The notes under the pieces: generated by a model
Database searches by the model: none
Told to the model about the DNA's origin: nothing
What the model saw: the letters and a program-made list of their open reading frames with translations, nothing else
Assembly (NCBI GenBank): GCA_019915135.1
Contig: JAHLMK010000021.1
Coordinates: forward strand, 372,001-436,000
Source: Strobilurus pachycystidiatus
Taxonomy: Eukaryota; Basidiomycota; Agaricomycetes; Agaricales; Physalacriaceae
DNA length: 64,000 nucleotides
Reading direction: 5' to 3'
Part shown: piece after piece, positions 24,977 through 36,412 of the stretch
How positions within the stretch are numbered: position 1 is the stretch's first letter
How the letters are laid out: every line of letters begins with the position of its first letter
Program-made: the position numbers and the translations under genes

Positions 24977-27878
24977 ATGACCATGGATCCGCTCTACGGC
25001 CAGCCACAGGACGGCGGCAATGCCCCGCATCCGTACCTCCACGAGCCGCTGCTATACATCACCAACGTCCCCGCGTATGTCACCGATGAGAACCTGGCGA
25101 TGGCCTTCGTGACGTGCGGTCCGTTCCGCCCCAAGATCGCTCGCGACACCGGCGCCAGTGTGCTTTCGGGCACAATCGAGTTCAAGTTTTTGGAAAAGGG
25201 TGCGTGCCATTCCCCGCTCTGCGCACGCCGCCAGCATGTCCATATCCCGCCCATCCAGCCGAGAAGGCGCTAGCCACCCTCCAATCACGTCAAATACCCG
25301 GCCTGCAGGCCGCAGTCCCTCTCGTCCTTTCGCCGTACCCTCCTACAACCGATTTTCCGACGCCACTACCGCCGCCATCGGCCCTGCCCCGCCTGGTCAA
25401 GCATATGCCGCCTGGGTACAGCGACTCCCAGCTGTACGACCTCTTCCGGCCGTTTGGCGCTCTCGCCTCTGTGCGCGCGCAGACGCAGTTCGGGCACGAC
25501 ACCGGCATGGTTGAGTTCTGGAACGAAGAGGACGCCCGGCAAGCGGAGGAGGCCATGCACTGTGCCGAGGTGGACGGGCAGAACATCGCCGTGCAGGTCT
25601 ATCAACAGAGGCGAACAGCCAGTGGCGTCAGCGAGTTCAATGTTACCGCTCCTGCTTTCGTCCCGTCCGGAAACATGTTCCAGTATCCCACTCAGGTGCA
25701 ATCTACAGCTTCATTCGCGTGACTGAAACATCTCTGACCATCCGTCTAGCCATACTCCCCACCCACACCCCCGCACCGCCAATTGCACAGTCCGCGGAGC
25801 CCTCAGTCGTACAGTCCGCGGAGCCCTCAATCGTACAGTCCACGGAGCCCTCCTGCACCTATTCCTTTTGTCCATGGTCCAGGCCAGCAGGTGCAACTGG
25901 CACCTCTCATGGGCCCCGGATCGACTAGCCACAGCGGGTTGATCGATCCTTGCAACTTGTTCTGCAAAGTAACGCGTTCTTCCCAACGCGTCACTATCGT
26001 CTCTAACCCGATCGCAGAACCTGGACTCTGACATAGACTCCAACACCCTTTTCGCCCATTTCCGCCATGTAAGTCTATCTGCAACCACCCCTGTCTATGA
26101 TGGAATACTCATCCTCCGCGTCACCAGTTCGGCCAAATCGTCAGGTATGTTGTGAAATGATAAACTTCGCCCTCCTTCTCATTGGATTTAGCGCTCGTGT
26201 AATGCGGAATGAGAACGGTGAAAGTCGTGGTTTCGGTTTCGTGTCCTATCAAGCTCCAGATCAAGGTCAGACCACCTCTCCACAAGCGCCTGATTCGGGC
26301 TAATGATAGTCGATATACAGCTGCTGCCGCGTTGCAAGCGATGAACGGTATGCAACTGGGATCGAAACAAATCATCGTCAGATTGCACGAACCCCGGCAA
26401 CTACGCCAGGAGAAGTTAGCGCAGAGATTTGGCCATAGCGGACATCCGAGGAGCTCTAGTGGTGCTACTAGTCCCACTCTCAGCGAAGGCGGCGAGAGTA
26501 TAGGTGGATGGGTTAGTCCACGACAGCGCTCTGTCAACTTGGGTTCTCCTGGCAGTCACCATCAGGAGAAAGAGCGCGGACGTCGCGGCAGTGGGAGCTA
26601 CTACAATGTGAGTTTGTCTTCAAACAATCACGACAGAAGCCTCATGATCATTTAGGCTGCCCTCAATGGCACTCTGAACCTCTCTATGCGTTATGACGAC
26701 CTATCGAGTCTGTCGCCAGTTGTTCGCAAAGAAGTTCTGACGGGAGACCTCAGCCGCCGCGTGAAGGCCATGGGCATCGTTGATCCCGCCAACATTGATA
26801 CCCTCGTTGATGCCCTTGTTGCCATCTCGCTGAGCGACGTCGTGGCATGCATCGAAGATCCAAATAAGCTTGCCGACAAGGTCGAGTCCTTGAAGTCCAC
26901 ACTCAGCATCCCCTCTCCCCCCAAATCGCGATCGCCCTCCTTCCCTCCTTCCCGAGACTCCAGCACCAGCATGGATCCCAACAACCTGGCGGCCACCGCA
27001 AGCGCGCCCGAATACCCATCAACGCCCATTTCTGGCAACGGGTCGATATCAACACCGCCAAGGACTTCCTCACCGTCTGGGTCCGTACCGCCCACCTCAG
27101 AAAGGGACCGCATGATCGCAGCCGTCAAGAAACTGGAGCCCGCACGGCAAGCCGAGCTCACCGACCTGCTCATGAGTCTGCCCAAACGCGAGCGCGCGAT
27201 GTGCCTGTTCAATGTGGAGGTCCTACGCGCCAAGCTGGACGACGCGAAGCTGGTGTTGGAGAGCGAGGAAGATGACGAGGACGCGGCAGAAGAGACGCGC
27301 CAGGTTCCTGTAACGCCCCAGGCGAAGCGGACTGTGTCCAAGGTCCAGGACTCGCCTGTGACGCCGGATCTCTCTTCGCGGGGTGCGTCGGCCGCAGCGT
27401 CGCCCATGCCTAGCACACCGGCGGGGCCTACCTACACCGTCGCTTCCCTTGCGAAGTTACCAGCCGCAGAAGCTGTCCGAATCGTTTCAAACCCATCGGC
27501 GAATGTTCCAGTGCCCAAGGCAGATGCCCTCGTTCAGCAAGCCACCGACGACTTCATCGACGGCTTATTAGACAAGTCTTCTACCGTGCAAAAGCAACAG
27601 CTTGGGGAAAAACTGTAAGCTGTCCAAATTTCGTACATCGTTCGTTCCTCATCTCGCCCTCCAGATTCAAAGTCGTCAAGTCCTTCGGGATCAAAGGAGC
27701 TGTACGTCACGACTCTTTCGAATACTTCACACCTCCCCCTAATTGTTGTTTCTCTTTCTAGCCCAAGATCACGGTCGCACTGCTGGACCAAGAGGATCTT
27801 CGTGCCCTCGCCCATCTCATGAACAGCTACCCCGCCATCCTCAAAGAGAAGGCGCAAGCGGTGGTGGTCGGTAAATAA
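24977..27878 (+). CDS. Rrm4-like RNA-binding protein: three RRMs plus C-terminal MLLE domains
   Basis: 806-residue model in ten exons: 24977-25199, 25259-25695, 25750-25968, 26018-26068, 26128-26144, 26192-26265, 26321-26607, 26656-27614, 27665-27701 and 27762-27878. RRM1 starts near residue 25 (LLYITNVPAYVTDENLA), RRM2 near 118 (LVKHMPPGYSDSQLYDLFRPFG) and RRM3 near 290 (NLFCKNLDSDIDSNTLF; RNP1 SRGFGFVSY; AMNGMQLGSKQIIV). The C-terminal half has a helical repeat (residues about 480-560) and ends in a PABC/MLLE-like domain (LGEKLFKVVKSFG..ITVALLDQEDLRALAHLM). This layout matches Ustilago Rrm4, which carries mRNA on moving endosomes; the assignment rests on architecture and motifs. It could instead be a general poly(A)-binding relative. 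Confidence 0.82.
25788..25853 (+). repeat. Coding 24-bp tandem repeat (Ser-Pro-Arg-Ser-Pro-Gln-Ser-Tyr)
   Basis: Two full 24-bp units (25788-25811 and 25812-25835) and a partial third (25836-25853), within exon 3 of the RRM/MLLE gene, encode SPRSPQSY units. The DNA copies differ by single bases. The peptide resembles CTD-like SP-rich phosphorylation tracts. Confidence 0.85.
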
Positions 27879-30377
27879 ACGCTTTCCCCTTCTTTCTATA
27901 CACTCCATCATACTCTACACGGCATTCATTCATTCTGCTTCCAATTCTCCCGACCATATTACCCATTTGGATCCACATTTACCCTTACTTAGCGTACTAC
28001 TTAGTTTTCCCTCACGAGCTGTCCTATTTGCCCTGCCTGCTTTCTCGCCCCCTCCATTGCTATCCACCCCTTGTTTACGACTTTTGACGACTTTTTTCTG
28101 ACTACTAATGTTCCTGGATGAATAGCTTTTCTTGTTCCTTTTGCGTGGGCTATACGTATTGGGAGAGATTGATGAAAAATAAAATTGTTTCAACAATTCA
28201 GAGGCAGTGCGAGCGCGTGAAATGGAGATGTTAGGTTACATTCCTGGGCGCTGCGGCGATCACAAATGAGCGTAATGCGGATGCTAGCACGGTGCTAGCA
28301 CCGGTGGAGTAGATCTTTCATTTTCCGGACGTCGGACTGTATAGGATTTACGGTCTTTCGGTTTGGCGCCACACCTCTCCAATGCTATCACGAGGCGCAC
28401 ATTACTTATGGGCCTGGGTATGACACGATATGACCAGTTGACTCCGTGCCCCTTGGTGCGACGCAAATAACCGATACAGTGCTGTACGGCGACGTCCGAC
28501 GGAAACGCCGCTTCACACTGCAGTTTCAGGCGACGGGTTGCTTTCGGATTCTGAGTCCGCGGTATCGGTGGGGACCATTGTATACTGCATACAATATCAC
28601 AGACGACCAATACTAAATCTTACTGATCCACGGTAAGTTGATCCTGCCAAAGAATGAATGCCGCTCGGGCCTGGCATTCATTCTTTGGCAGGATCAACTT
28701 GGACGCCACGCAAGGCCATGAACACCGAACCGGCGGTGGACACCCAGACCAAGGGCGAGCCGCGTGATATTGTGCCGTGGGTAGTACACTGTACAGCAGT
28801 GACGACACGTATAGATAAGGGCATATAGCTAAATGCACTGCATATAAGTACCAGTGCATGTGCTACTACAGTTTACTGCTTTTGGCCTTTTCGGTCTTCC
28901 GAGGGTCCAAGTAGGCGCGTAGAAATGAAGGGCTACGTACGATGTCCGATCCGATTGTACAGATTACGAGCTCGAGCCCAGCGTCAGCACAACCCGGTGT
29001 TCATTACAATGGGCCCGTCTGTGGGGTACCAAATTGCAGAATTGGGCGAACAATGGTTCCGTGTGAGAAGGGTTCCCGTTTAACAACGAGGATGTTTGGA
29101 GGCACAAGGATGGGGACATATATGGTAGCTTTGACGAGTTGTGTGGCCAGATTCACACTCAAAAATGTATCAGTGTCGAGGCGCAGGATGTTCTACTAAC
29201 CAGAATAACATCCACGGACCACGGATAGCAAAAATTCATCCGATTGTCTCGTTCAATAGCGTCTGAGAATGATGAGTTCAACTCCCAGGAGTTCCACTAG
29301 ACCCTCGAATTCAATTCTCGGCAAACCTGAGGTTGTTGACTGATTGGCGATGAGGCGCGGGAAGTGGCGGAGCGAACATTGTATACAGTTATGGGTGCAA
29401 GTTTGCCATGAGTCTGCCTCGAGGCCTTGCACACACTTTCAGGTCGGCGAGAAGACAATAAGAGAGACGGCGCAATCATTCGGCAATCCCAACATGAGGC
29501 TGACTCGACTCTACCCTCGCTAGACAGAAGTTCGAAACTTTTTGCCGGAGATGAAGAGTGTGCATTCAAAATGGCGCCACGTCGCCACCGAATCGATGTT
29601 CCCATGATCGGACATGTCTAGAAAGAGAACAAAGAAGGCCACTTGATGCACGCCAGCAACACTGAATGAGAGATGATTGGCGCCGAAGTCGGACGCGACA
29701 GCTTCGTGTGACTCTGGAAAGGACTTCGACTTCGGTCCTGATTGTTAACAGGACTAAGGGAGCAAAAGATCGTGAGATTGGGCAGGGAAAAGTACGACAG
29801 CGCCTCGACAAGGCAAGGTCCTCAAAGACAGAATGCAACGGAACAAGACCAAGTGTCAGTGCGCGCGGATACTATCTGACCGGACAATACCCTCTCACGC
29901 CCTGAAGGTTCCCAGATCACAATCAATGAATCCAGCGGGACGACCTCATGATGTGGACTCACCACTTTGAAACGGAAGGTCATTCCGCCTTTCAAGTGAA
30001 AGTCGAGTCAAAGGTGCGTTGGTAGTCGTCACCATCAACGTAAGGATGCCTGACATTTGATGTTGCTGCACAAGAAGAATAGCACTGCAAAGGCGTTGGA
30101 AGACAAGTGAGACCGCGTGCAGGCAGGCAACAGACAGATGGGAACAGCAATAGAAAGAGGCAGTCCTGAAGGTGACCGAGCGGGGAAGGAGCCCGTTCTG
30201 GAAGGGGTCCGAAGATAGACCCAAAAGGCAAGAGGAATGAATTCTCGATCACTGATCCCAACTTGCTCTCTGTATGTCATCCGGAATCCGTATAAAGACT
30301 GCTAAAATGCTGTTCAACCATCCCGCTTCTGCGCTCTTTGACCCCCACCTCTCTCTCCGTGATCTGCTTTCAAATAC
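27879..30377. other. 2.5-kb gene-poor region with a perfect hairpin
   Basis: Only short shadow ORFs on both strands (for example 28284-28610 minus) with no protein character. The one clear structure is the inverted repeat at 28635-28700. No coding remnant of a transposase or reverse transcriptase was recognised. Confidence 0.45.
28635..28700. repeat. Perfect inverted repeat: 28-bp arms, 10-nt loop
   Basis: Left arm 28635-28662 and right arm 28673-28700 are exact reverse complements over 28 bases, with loop 28663-28672. The arm contains TTGATCCTGCCA, identical to the conserved 5' end of SSU rRNA, which may be coincidence. As RNA it would make an uninterrupted 28-bp stem. Possible small-RNA precursor, attenuator or palindromic insertion. 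Confidence 0.9.
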
Positions 30378-31291
30378 ATGTACCGCGGCCATTCTCTCAG
30401 TGACCCGGGGCCCATCACAGCGTCTATGCACCGTCATCGCCCTACCGGTCTCCCCATGAAGCTGCCCCCTCTACAGCTTCCTCGAGAGCTGAAGCGTCCG
30501 ACCTTTGACTTTGACACGGCTCGGCTTGCAATTGCTTCGGCAGATCCAGGCTTGGATGATGTTCCCATTCCATTCATCAAACACACCCTCCGGGGAAAAT
30601 ATCAAGAGTCGGTATATCTTGCGCCACATGCCCACTTCTTCTGACCGTGATTTCCAGGATGACCAATGGAAGGAACCGCTTAGCGCCCTCACACCTTCCG
30701 AAACATCTTCCTGTCAACCGCTTGCCTGATTCTTTGACGATACCATTATTACCGTCGCCGGGCCCTGCCTCATTCCCTACGCATGCCCTCGCGGTATACT
30801 CGCCAAAGGGACCCACAAATCATGCTTTAATCTTCCCCATTCATTCGACGGTGTTTGTCACACACTGCAGCATCCGTCTTCCCCCGGACTACGCGCCAAA
30901 TCCATCTGCCGTCTGCTTACCGATGCTCAAACTCCCTTTGCCCTCACCACCTGCGTTTGTTGTGTTGTACGAGTACATGTACACGCAGCGGCTGGATCAT
31001 GTGCTGCTGAAGCTTCTTCCACTCCCTATGGACTTCCTCGATGGCCTCAGTCACACTGCTGCTGTCGAAGCACGTAAATCGCGATCAACCATTCAACAGC
31101 TCGGCATGTACCTGTCTCAGCACGAGAGTGGCAACTTTCAGAGCCTGATGGCACACGCCAGTCGTGTGAAAGACTTGTGGCAGACCATGGTCACCCTTCG
31201 CGTGTACACCATCGAACTGTGGGACACGCTCGATCTTGCCTGGGATGTGGTCCTTTCCGCATTCAACGTGGCTTCAGGTCGAAGGGGATGA
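30378..31291 (+). CDS. Clp1-like (clampless1) developmental regulator
   Basis: 287-residue model with exons 30378-30607 and 30658-31291; the intron has a GTCGGT donor and a TTTCCAG acceptor, phase 2. Features: a conserved-looking head (MKLPPLQLPRELKRPTFDFDTAR), a central Pro-rich part (PVNRLPDSLTIPLLPSPGP), then an all-helical C-terminal half with VVLYEYMYTQRLDHVLLKLLPLP and ARVKDLWQTMVTLRVYTIELWDTLDLAWDVV-type helices. This resembles Clp1 of Coprinopsis and Ustilago, needed for clamp formation and dikaryon proliferation, from memory of the family. Clp1 is found only in basidiomycetes. The start is uncertain: ATGs at 30378, 30426 and 30459 are all in frame. Confidence 0.6.
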
Positions 31292-33624
31292 ATGTTTAAA
31301 CGTTGATACTGAAGGACCTGTGCATATGTTCGATTTCTTCTTGTTGTAGAGCTTCCCCACTGTATCTATAGCATTGGCATGCTATCCAAGTCTCGCATTC
31401 CTATCATCTACTTATGCCGCCACATGATACCTTTTGATATCCCAGCTGTATTTCTATCACACCAGGCCGCATGTTGTATTCAAGAATCGTATCCTTTCAA
31501 ATTTCCACTCGCGTATGTATGAATGTACTCTTGGTATATGTGGCGTAGTTCGAGTCCCGTATCATCAGCAGGTTCTCCTAGATCAATGACCAAAGTCCCC
31601 CAACGTGGTGTCTACATAGAATGCCAAGCAGCCCGTAGAGGCAATAACTAGTTGATGTGGACATGATCCCCGACTTGGAAGGAAAATTTGGGCTTCAGGC
31701 CGAAAAAGGTCACGTATAAGAAACTACATATCGGGTTAGATCTGTGCGTTGTATTTCTGGGGGTTATCTGAAAGTTTACCCTGGAATGATGGTCCTGCGC
31801 TTGTGTGTGTCTATGGTGGGCCGGTCAGCGGCGGCAGGGATTTGTAGCTGTGAGAATGCGCCACTTACGCGCTATCCTTGGGCCTTGAAAACTATGAGAG
31901 GCATCGTTAGAGTCGAGAGTAGACGTTTTGTACTGGGACCTACTGGTATGGCATGATGGTGGTTTGGTGGTAAGCGTCACTCGGCAGCAATGAGGCAGAG
32001 ATGATTGCGCCACGAAGTCTGACGTCATACTCATGCTCGTCAGAGATTGCGAACGTGGACATGAAAATTCGGAGGAATGCGAAGCGAGTGCGACAGCCGA
32101 GGCCGATGCATGATGCTTTTGACTTTCATGAGAAGAGGGTCGAAGAAACTGAAATACTTCCAGATGAAGCGATATTCTATCTCGCTAAGTGAACAGATAG
32201 TATGTATAGGAGATTTTGATGTTTGGCGCACTACTTATGCCGTCGAGTGCTTATAGAAGTTTATTTTCCACAGGGAAGAGTATAGATACCCTCAGTTCTC
32301 GCGCCCCCGTAAAACCCGCAAACGACGTCGATGCAATCTCTACCGCAACTCAATCAGAAAGGTCGAAGCCAGGGTGCTAATGTTCAATATAACACATGCA
32401 GGGGATATGCTTGAGCTTCGCAGAGTGCAGAAAGGAGGGAGATTAAGGACGCCAAGGTTGGCCGTCTTTGAAGTGAAGAGGTTCAGGATAGCTTTTGGCA
32501 AGGACGGGCCGCTAGTAAAGCAACACTGGATCAGGACAATCGGCGCTCAGGTGGTGCGAGCTTTGGTATCACAGTGCCCTTGGACAGCCAGCATACAGGT
32601 CAGCACAGGGCGGATACCTCTGTTGAATCTGGAAGTACTTAGCCCTTTAAGAGGGTTCATCGCCGGTAGTAAGGGTAGGCAAAGTGCTGACGAGCCTTGT
32701 GGCGCAAAAGCGGAAACATATTGGAAACTGGTGGCTTCGCGAGGATGGTGACGTGAGTATCTTCAGCCCACAAACGTGGGAGAGGTAGTCGGACTAGTGC
32801 AAAGTTGCAACACGGGTGTCGATCTCGAGCTGCCGAAGCTAGACATAGTCAATGACTGGTTGAGAAGATGGTCAAATGCCTGTCTATCGGACTGCAAAGA
32901 GAATAGCACAATCGGACAAGACAATCTCGAGCGATGCATAGTCCAGGTATGCCAGGTGATGTCGCCTATCATATCCCAACTGAGGGGTGCCGACCATCCA
33001 TTGAATCTGGCGAAAATTGTACCAAGAGTACGATCATCAACATGTAGATCAAGGCTGATAGATCATCGTACCAACTTGTCCTCTCCTCTTCCAGAGGGTA
33101 CGTGCAGAGATATGTCGAAAATGCCAAAAGGTCTAGTGCCCGTTCACTGGCACGCAGCCTGTAGCAATGAGGCACTCCTTTATGAGATATCCAGATACGA
33201 GAAACCAGAGCTCGTTCGAAAGGTCCAATTCGCAACAGGCGTTGACGGAGGGGGGAGGCGCACGATATGGTGGGAGTTGAACGTTGAACGTTGAGCGTCA
33301 AGTAGGTAATCTGGTCAAAAATGCCTGCCGAAGTTTCCCTTAATTTTCCTCGAAAGTTATGTGAGTCAGGCACAGTCCCGACGCTAGCCTCGCGTTGAAC
33401 GTTCACAGTCTTCGAGTTCCTTGGTTTCAATCGTTCTGTCTTACCTCTTTGATTGCTAGATGTCTCTGCACCGGTCTTTGCTAACTAACTATGGACTGGA
33501 GCAAGGCTAGCCGTGGCCGAGATGCAGACAGGCGCGTGGTGATGATTTACATCACAAACTGAGCCTCAAAGCAACGGCCGCATTTTGCCGCATCGTCCTT
33601 TCACCAGTGGCACTACTTTCCAGC
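31292..33624. other. 2.3-kb region, no recognised gene
   Basis: Overlapping ORFs on opposite strands at 32776-33294 (plus, 172 codons) and 32969-33430 (minus, 153 codons) are open but without motifs I know. Either might be an exon of a fast-evolving gene or a decayed one. Includes the promoter of the F-box gene. Confidence 0.35.
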
Positions 33625-35205
33625 ATGACTACTCGGGTAAGTCCACAGATCAAGACTCGGTTTTGTGAAACAACTCAAGGGATTCCTAGGAAAACGTTCT
33701 AGTCCCAGACCTTCCAATCGAGCTCAAGATTCTGATAATGAATGAACTGGGATCTGACATCGACCTCGCCACAATTGCCTGTGTCTGGCCCGATACCCTC
33801 CCCTACGTCCGTGAACGCAGGTTTCGTTCAATCACAATCAAACCTCACCGAGGTGACTGGTTCGCCGCTCACGAGGCTGCCAACTACGGTCGGGATTCTA
33901 TCATCGGTTATATTTGCAAGGAGGTCGAACACGGCGGTGTAAAGCGCATCGCTGACACGGGTGGATATCATCACGCTGTTGGCATCCAGCCCGAGCAACA
34001 ATCAGTCTTCAAGTTGGCACAGGTGCTACAGGCGGCACCTGAAATTGCACAGCACATACGCTCGATCACCATCTTGGCAGAAGATGGTTCGAGCAGCTAT
34101 TCAAGAGTACTCACAATCTCTCGACATCCTTCTCTCTCTACAATCTTCTCACTTTTACCCAACATGTCCAATTTGTGGCATCTTAGTCTCCAGCATGTCG
34201 ACTTCTATGCCTTGGATCCCAAAGTCGTACATCGCTCACTCAAGGACTGCCACCTTGACTTCCTTCATCTGAAGTCCTGTAACCTCAGCATGACCTCGCT
34301 TATGACTATGCTCTATTCCGCTGTCAACCTCCGCGTGCTTTCGCTAGAGGGATTGCTCTTCGACCGCTTCACTTACGACTCTAATCCCGACGCTCGCTTC
34401 CAAATCACAGATTATGACAGCTCGGACACCTGGCGAGGCGGTCAGGCTCCATCTCAGGCTACCTTCCTGTGCGTAGATGAACTTCATCTACGTCTATGCA
34501 CAGCAGACGATTATGCGTTTTTCGACCTGCTTCTCAGCAAGAAACGCACCCCATTATACGATCTTGGCGCGCTGTATTTCTCATACAATTCCAAGCAGAA
34601 CACACAGGCCGTAACAGGTGTCGAAAGGCTTCAGAAGTTCCTCGACTGTACTCAGGACTACCTGGAGGAGCTGTATCTCGAAGAATTTATATTGCGTAAG
34701 TACTCCTCCAGTCGTATTTCGATACAGCTCACGTTCTGTGCCAGAGCATGAACATGAGCCTCTGACCCATCTAGGGAGGATCCGCACCCTTTATTTTGCG
34801 GTGTATCTGTCGTCAACGTGGCGACATGTGTCCCATAACACTTATAGATGGTGGGCAGAAACCCTCCTGATCGCCACGTCCACGAAACACATTCGATACC
34901 TTACCATCAAGTTCACCCTGCACGTATTTTCAAAACAGTTGACCGACTTCGCACCACCATCTCGATGGCAAGAATGGGATGATGCCCTCTGTTCATTGAA
35001 CCTCAGCGGATTGAAGTTTATTATCGCCGTCGAGGTTGGGACGTACCGTGTTTTCGATTTATCATCGAAATCACAGCAGGAGGCAGAGCGGAGGATACAG
35101 CGGTGGCTTCTCACGTCGTGTGTGCCAGACACAGGCGATCGATATTTTCGTTGCGACGAAGAGGACAGAGTCGGTGAATGTGCTTTTGAGTGGACGTCTG
35201 CCTAG
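33625..35205 (+). CDS. F-box / LRR-like protein
   Basis: 492-residue model: a 12-nt first exon 33625-33636 encoding MTTR, then 33690-34695 and 34745-35205; introns have GTAAGT donors. Residues about 5-35 form an F-box-like motif (VLVPDLPIELKILIMNELGSDIDLATIACVW). The rest is a series of Leu-rich strands and helices (LPNMSNLWHLSLQHVD, LDFLHLKSCNLSMTSL, NLRVLSLEGLLFD, VDELHLRLC) suggesting a solenoid for substrate binding. Probable SCF adaptor; the target is unknown. The tiny first exon is inferred because the frame from 33690 onward has no in-frame ATG before the F-box core, while the splice gives a perfect GTAAGT donor. Confidence 0.72.
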
Positions 35206-35434
35206 GCCAAATGGTAGTGATACTAGACTCTCGAGAAAGAACCAGTGTGTCAAGACGTATAGACTTAGCCTGGGAAATACAGTGCAGTACGTACAACCGC
35301 ACCATTCATAACTTGTCCTCCTGCCATCACCCTACCAAGACCGGAGTCGCACAGCTTTGTATCATGGCTACGGTGATGCCGCTGCTCGCTCTCTGACCCC
35401 AACCACCACTGCTCAGGCTGTCTCATCCTCTCGA

Positions 35435-36191
35435 ATGTCGAATCTTGATGCTGAGTTTGCAGATGTAGGCGGATTGCCCGATCGAATCAGCGAAATAATC
35501 GAGGGCCAGCTCTACCTCGGAAAGTACGTCTCATCTCACGGGTGAATCTGTCATAACTTGGCTCTATATCTCATCTTCTTGAGCCTAGCATGTGGGAAGC
35601 CCAATCTACTCTGCTGCGCGAAAAGTATGGCATCACACATGTCCTCACGGTGTGCCCGGACCTCGAAGATATGAATCAAACGCTATCTCTCGATTCCACG
35701 CCCGTTGAAGAAGGTCTCGCACTTCCTCGGCACCTCATCATTAACGTGGACGACAAAGAAAGTGCTGATCTTGCGTCACATTTCTCCGCCACATTTGAGT
35801 TCATCGACAATGCCCTCAAGTCAGGCGGTACAGTCTTCGTACATTGTGCCTTGGGTATGTCTAGAGGTCCCACTGCTGTTGCTGCCTACTGTGAGTGCTC
35901 TAAAGAACCTTTTCTGGATCGAACTTACTCGTCCGCCTGCTACTACTAGTGATACGGAAACGCGGCTTGTCAGCCTCGGAGGCGCTAGATGTCATTCGAG
36001 AATGTAAATTACTATCTTACATGGTCCGATGATGTTATCTGATATACGTTCTTGTAGCTCGGGAATACATCATGCCAAATGCCGGGTTTCTGGCCCAGCT
36101 CGAAGCATATGCACTCCGATGCAGTCGACCGTCCAGGACGTCCTGGATTGGCCTCCCCTTACAGGCGAAAAGATATCTTTCATTTCTGTAA
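35435..36191 (+). CDS. Dual-specificity protein phosphatase
   Basis: 192-residue model with exons 35435-35523, 35589-35890, 35950-36003 and 36058-36191. The compact DSP fold starts with the typical II(EGQLYLGN)M and (I/V)THVLTVCPD strands. The HCX5R signature is HCALGMSRGPT: His115, catalytic Cys116 and Arg122. The general-acid Asp lies in INVDDKESADL. The post-signature helix KRGLSASEALDVIRE and the NAGFLAQLEAY motif are also in place. It removes phosphate from Tyr/Ser/Thr; the substrate is unknown. Length and motifs fit small atypical DUSPs of the DUSP12-like class but without a C-terminal zinc domain. Confidence 0.9.
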
Positions 36192-36412
36192 TCTACAATT
36201 GGCCCTACGATGATTAGCTCGATCACTGTAGCCTACGAGATAAGATTAGCAATGTACTAAACTTGCATATTCCAACCTCCTGCTGCGTTTCTCTCAAGTA
36301 ACGGCGAATATAAGAGTATAAATTATCAGTGTCCGTACAGGTAGGTGCCAGATACAACAGCGACATAAGTTACAACCAATCAATAACAGTTTAGATACAA
36401 CAGTTGAAAAAC

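Noticed and set aside
26691..27416. Long minus-strand ORF (241 codons)
   Set aside because: A shadow of the RRM/MLLE exon on the other strand; composition mirrors the real gene and no motif appears.
31545..31560. GTTCGAGTCC resembling a tRNA T-loop
   Set aside because: The flanks do not form a T-stem, and no cloverleaf can be drawn.
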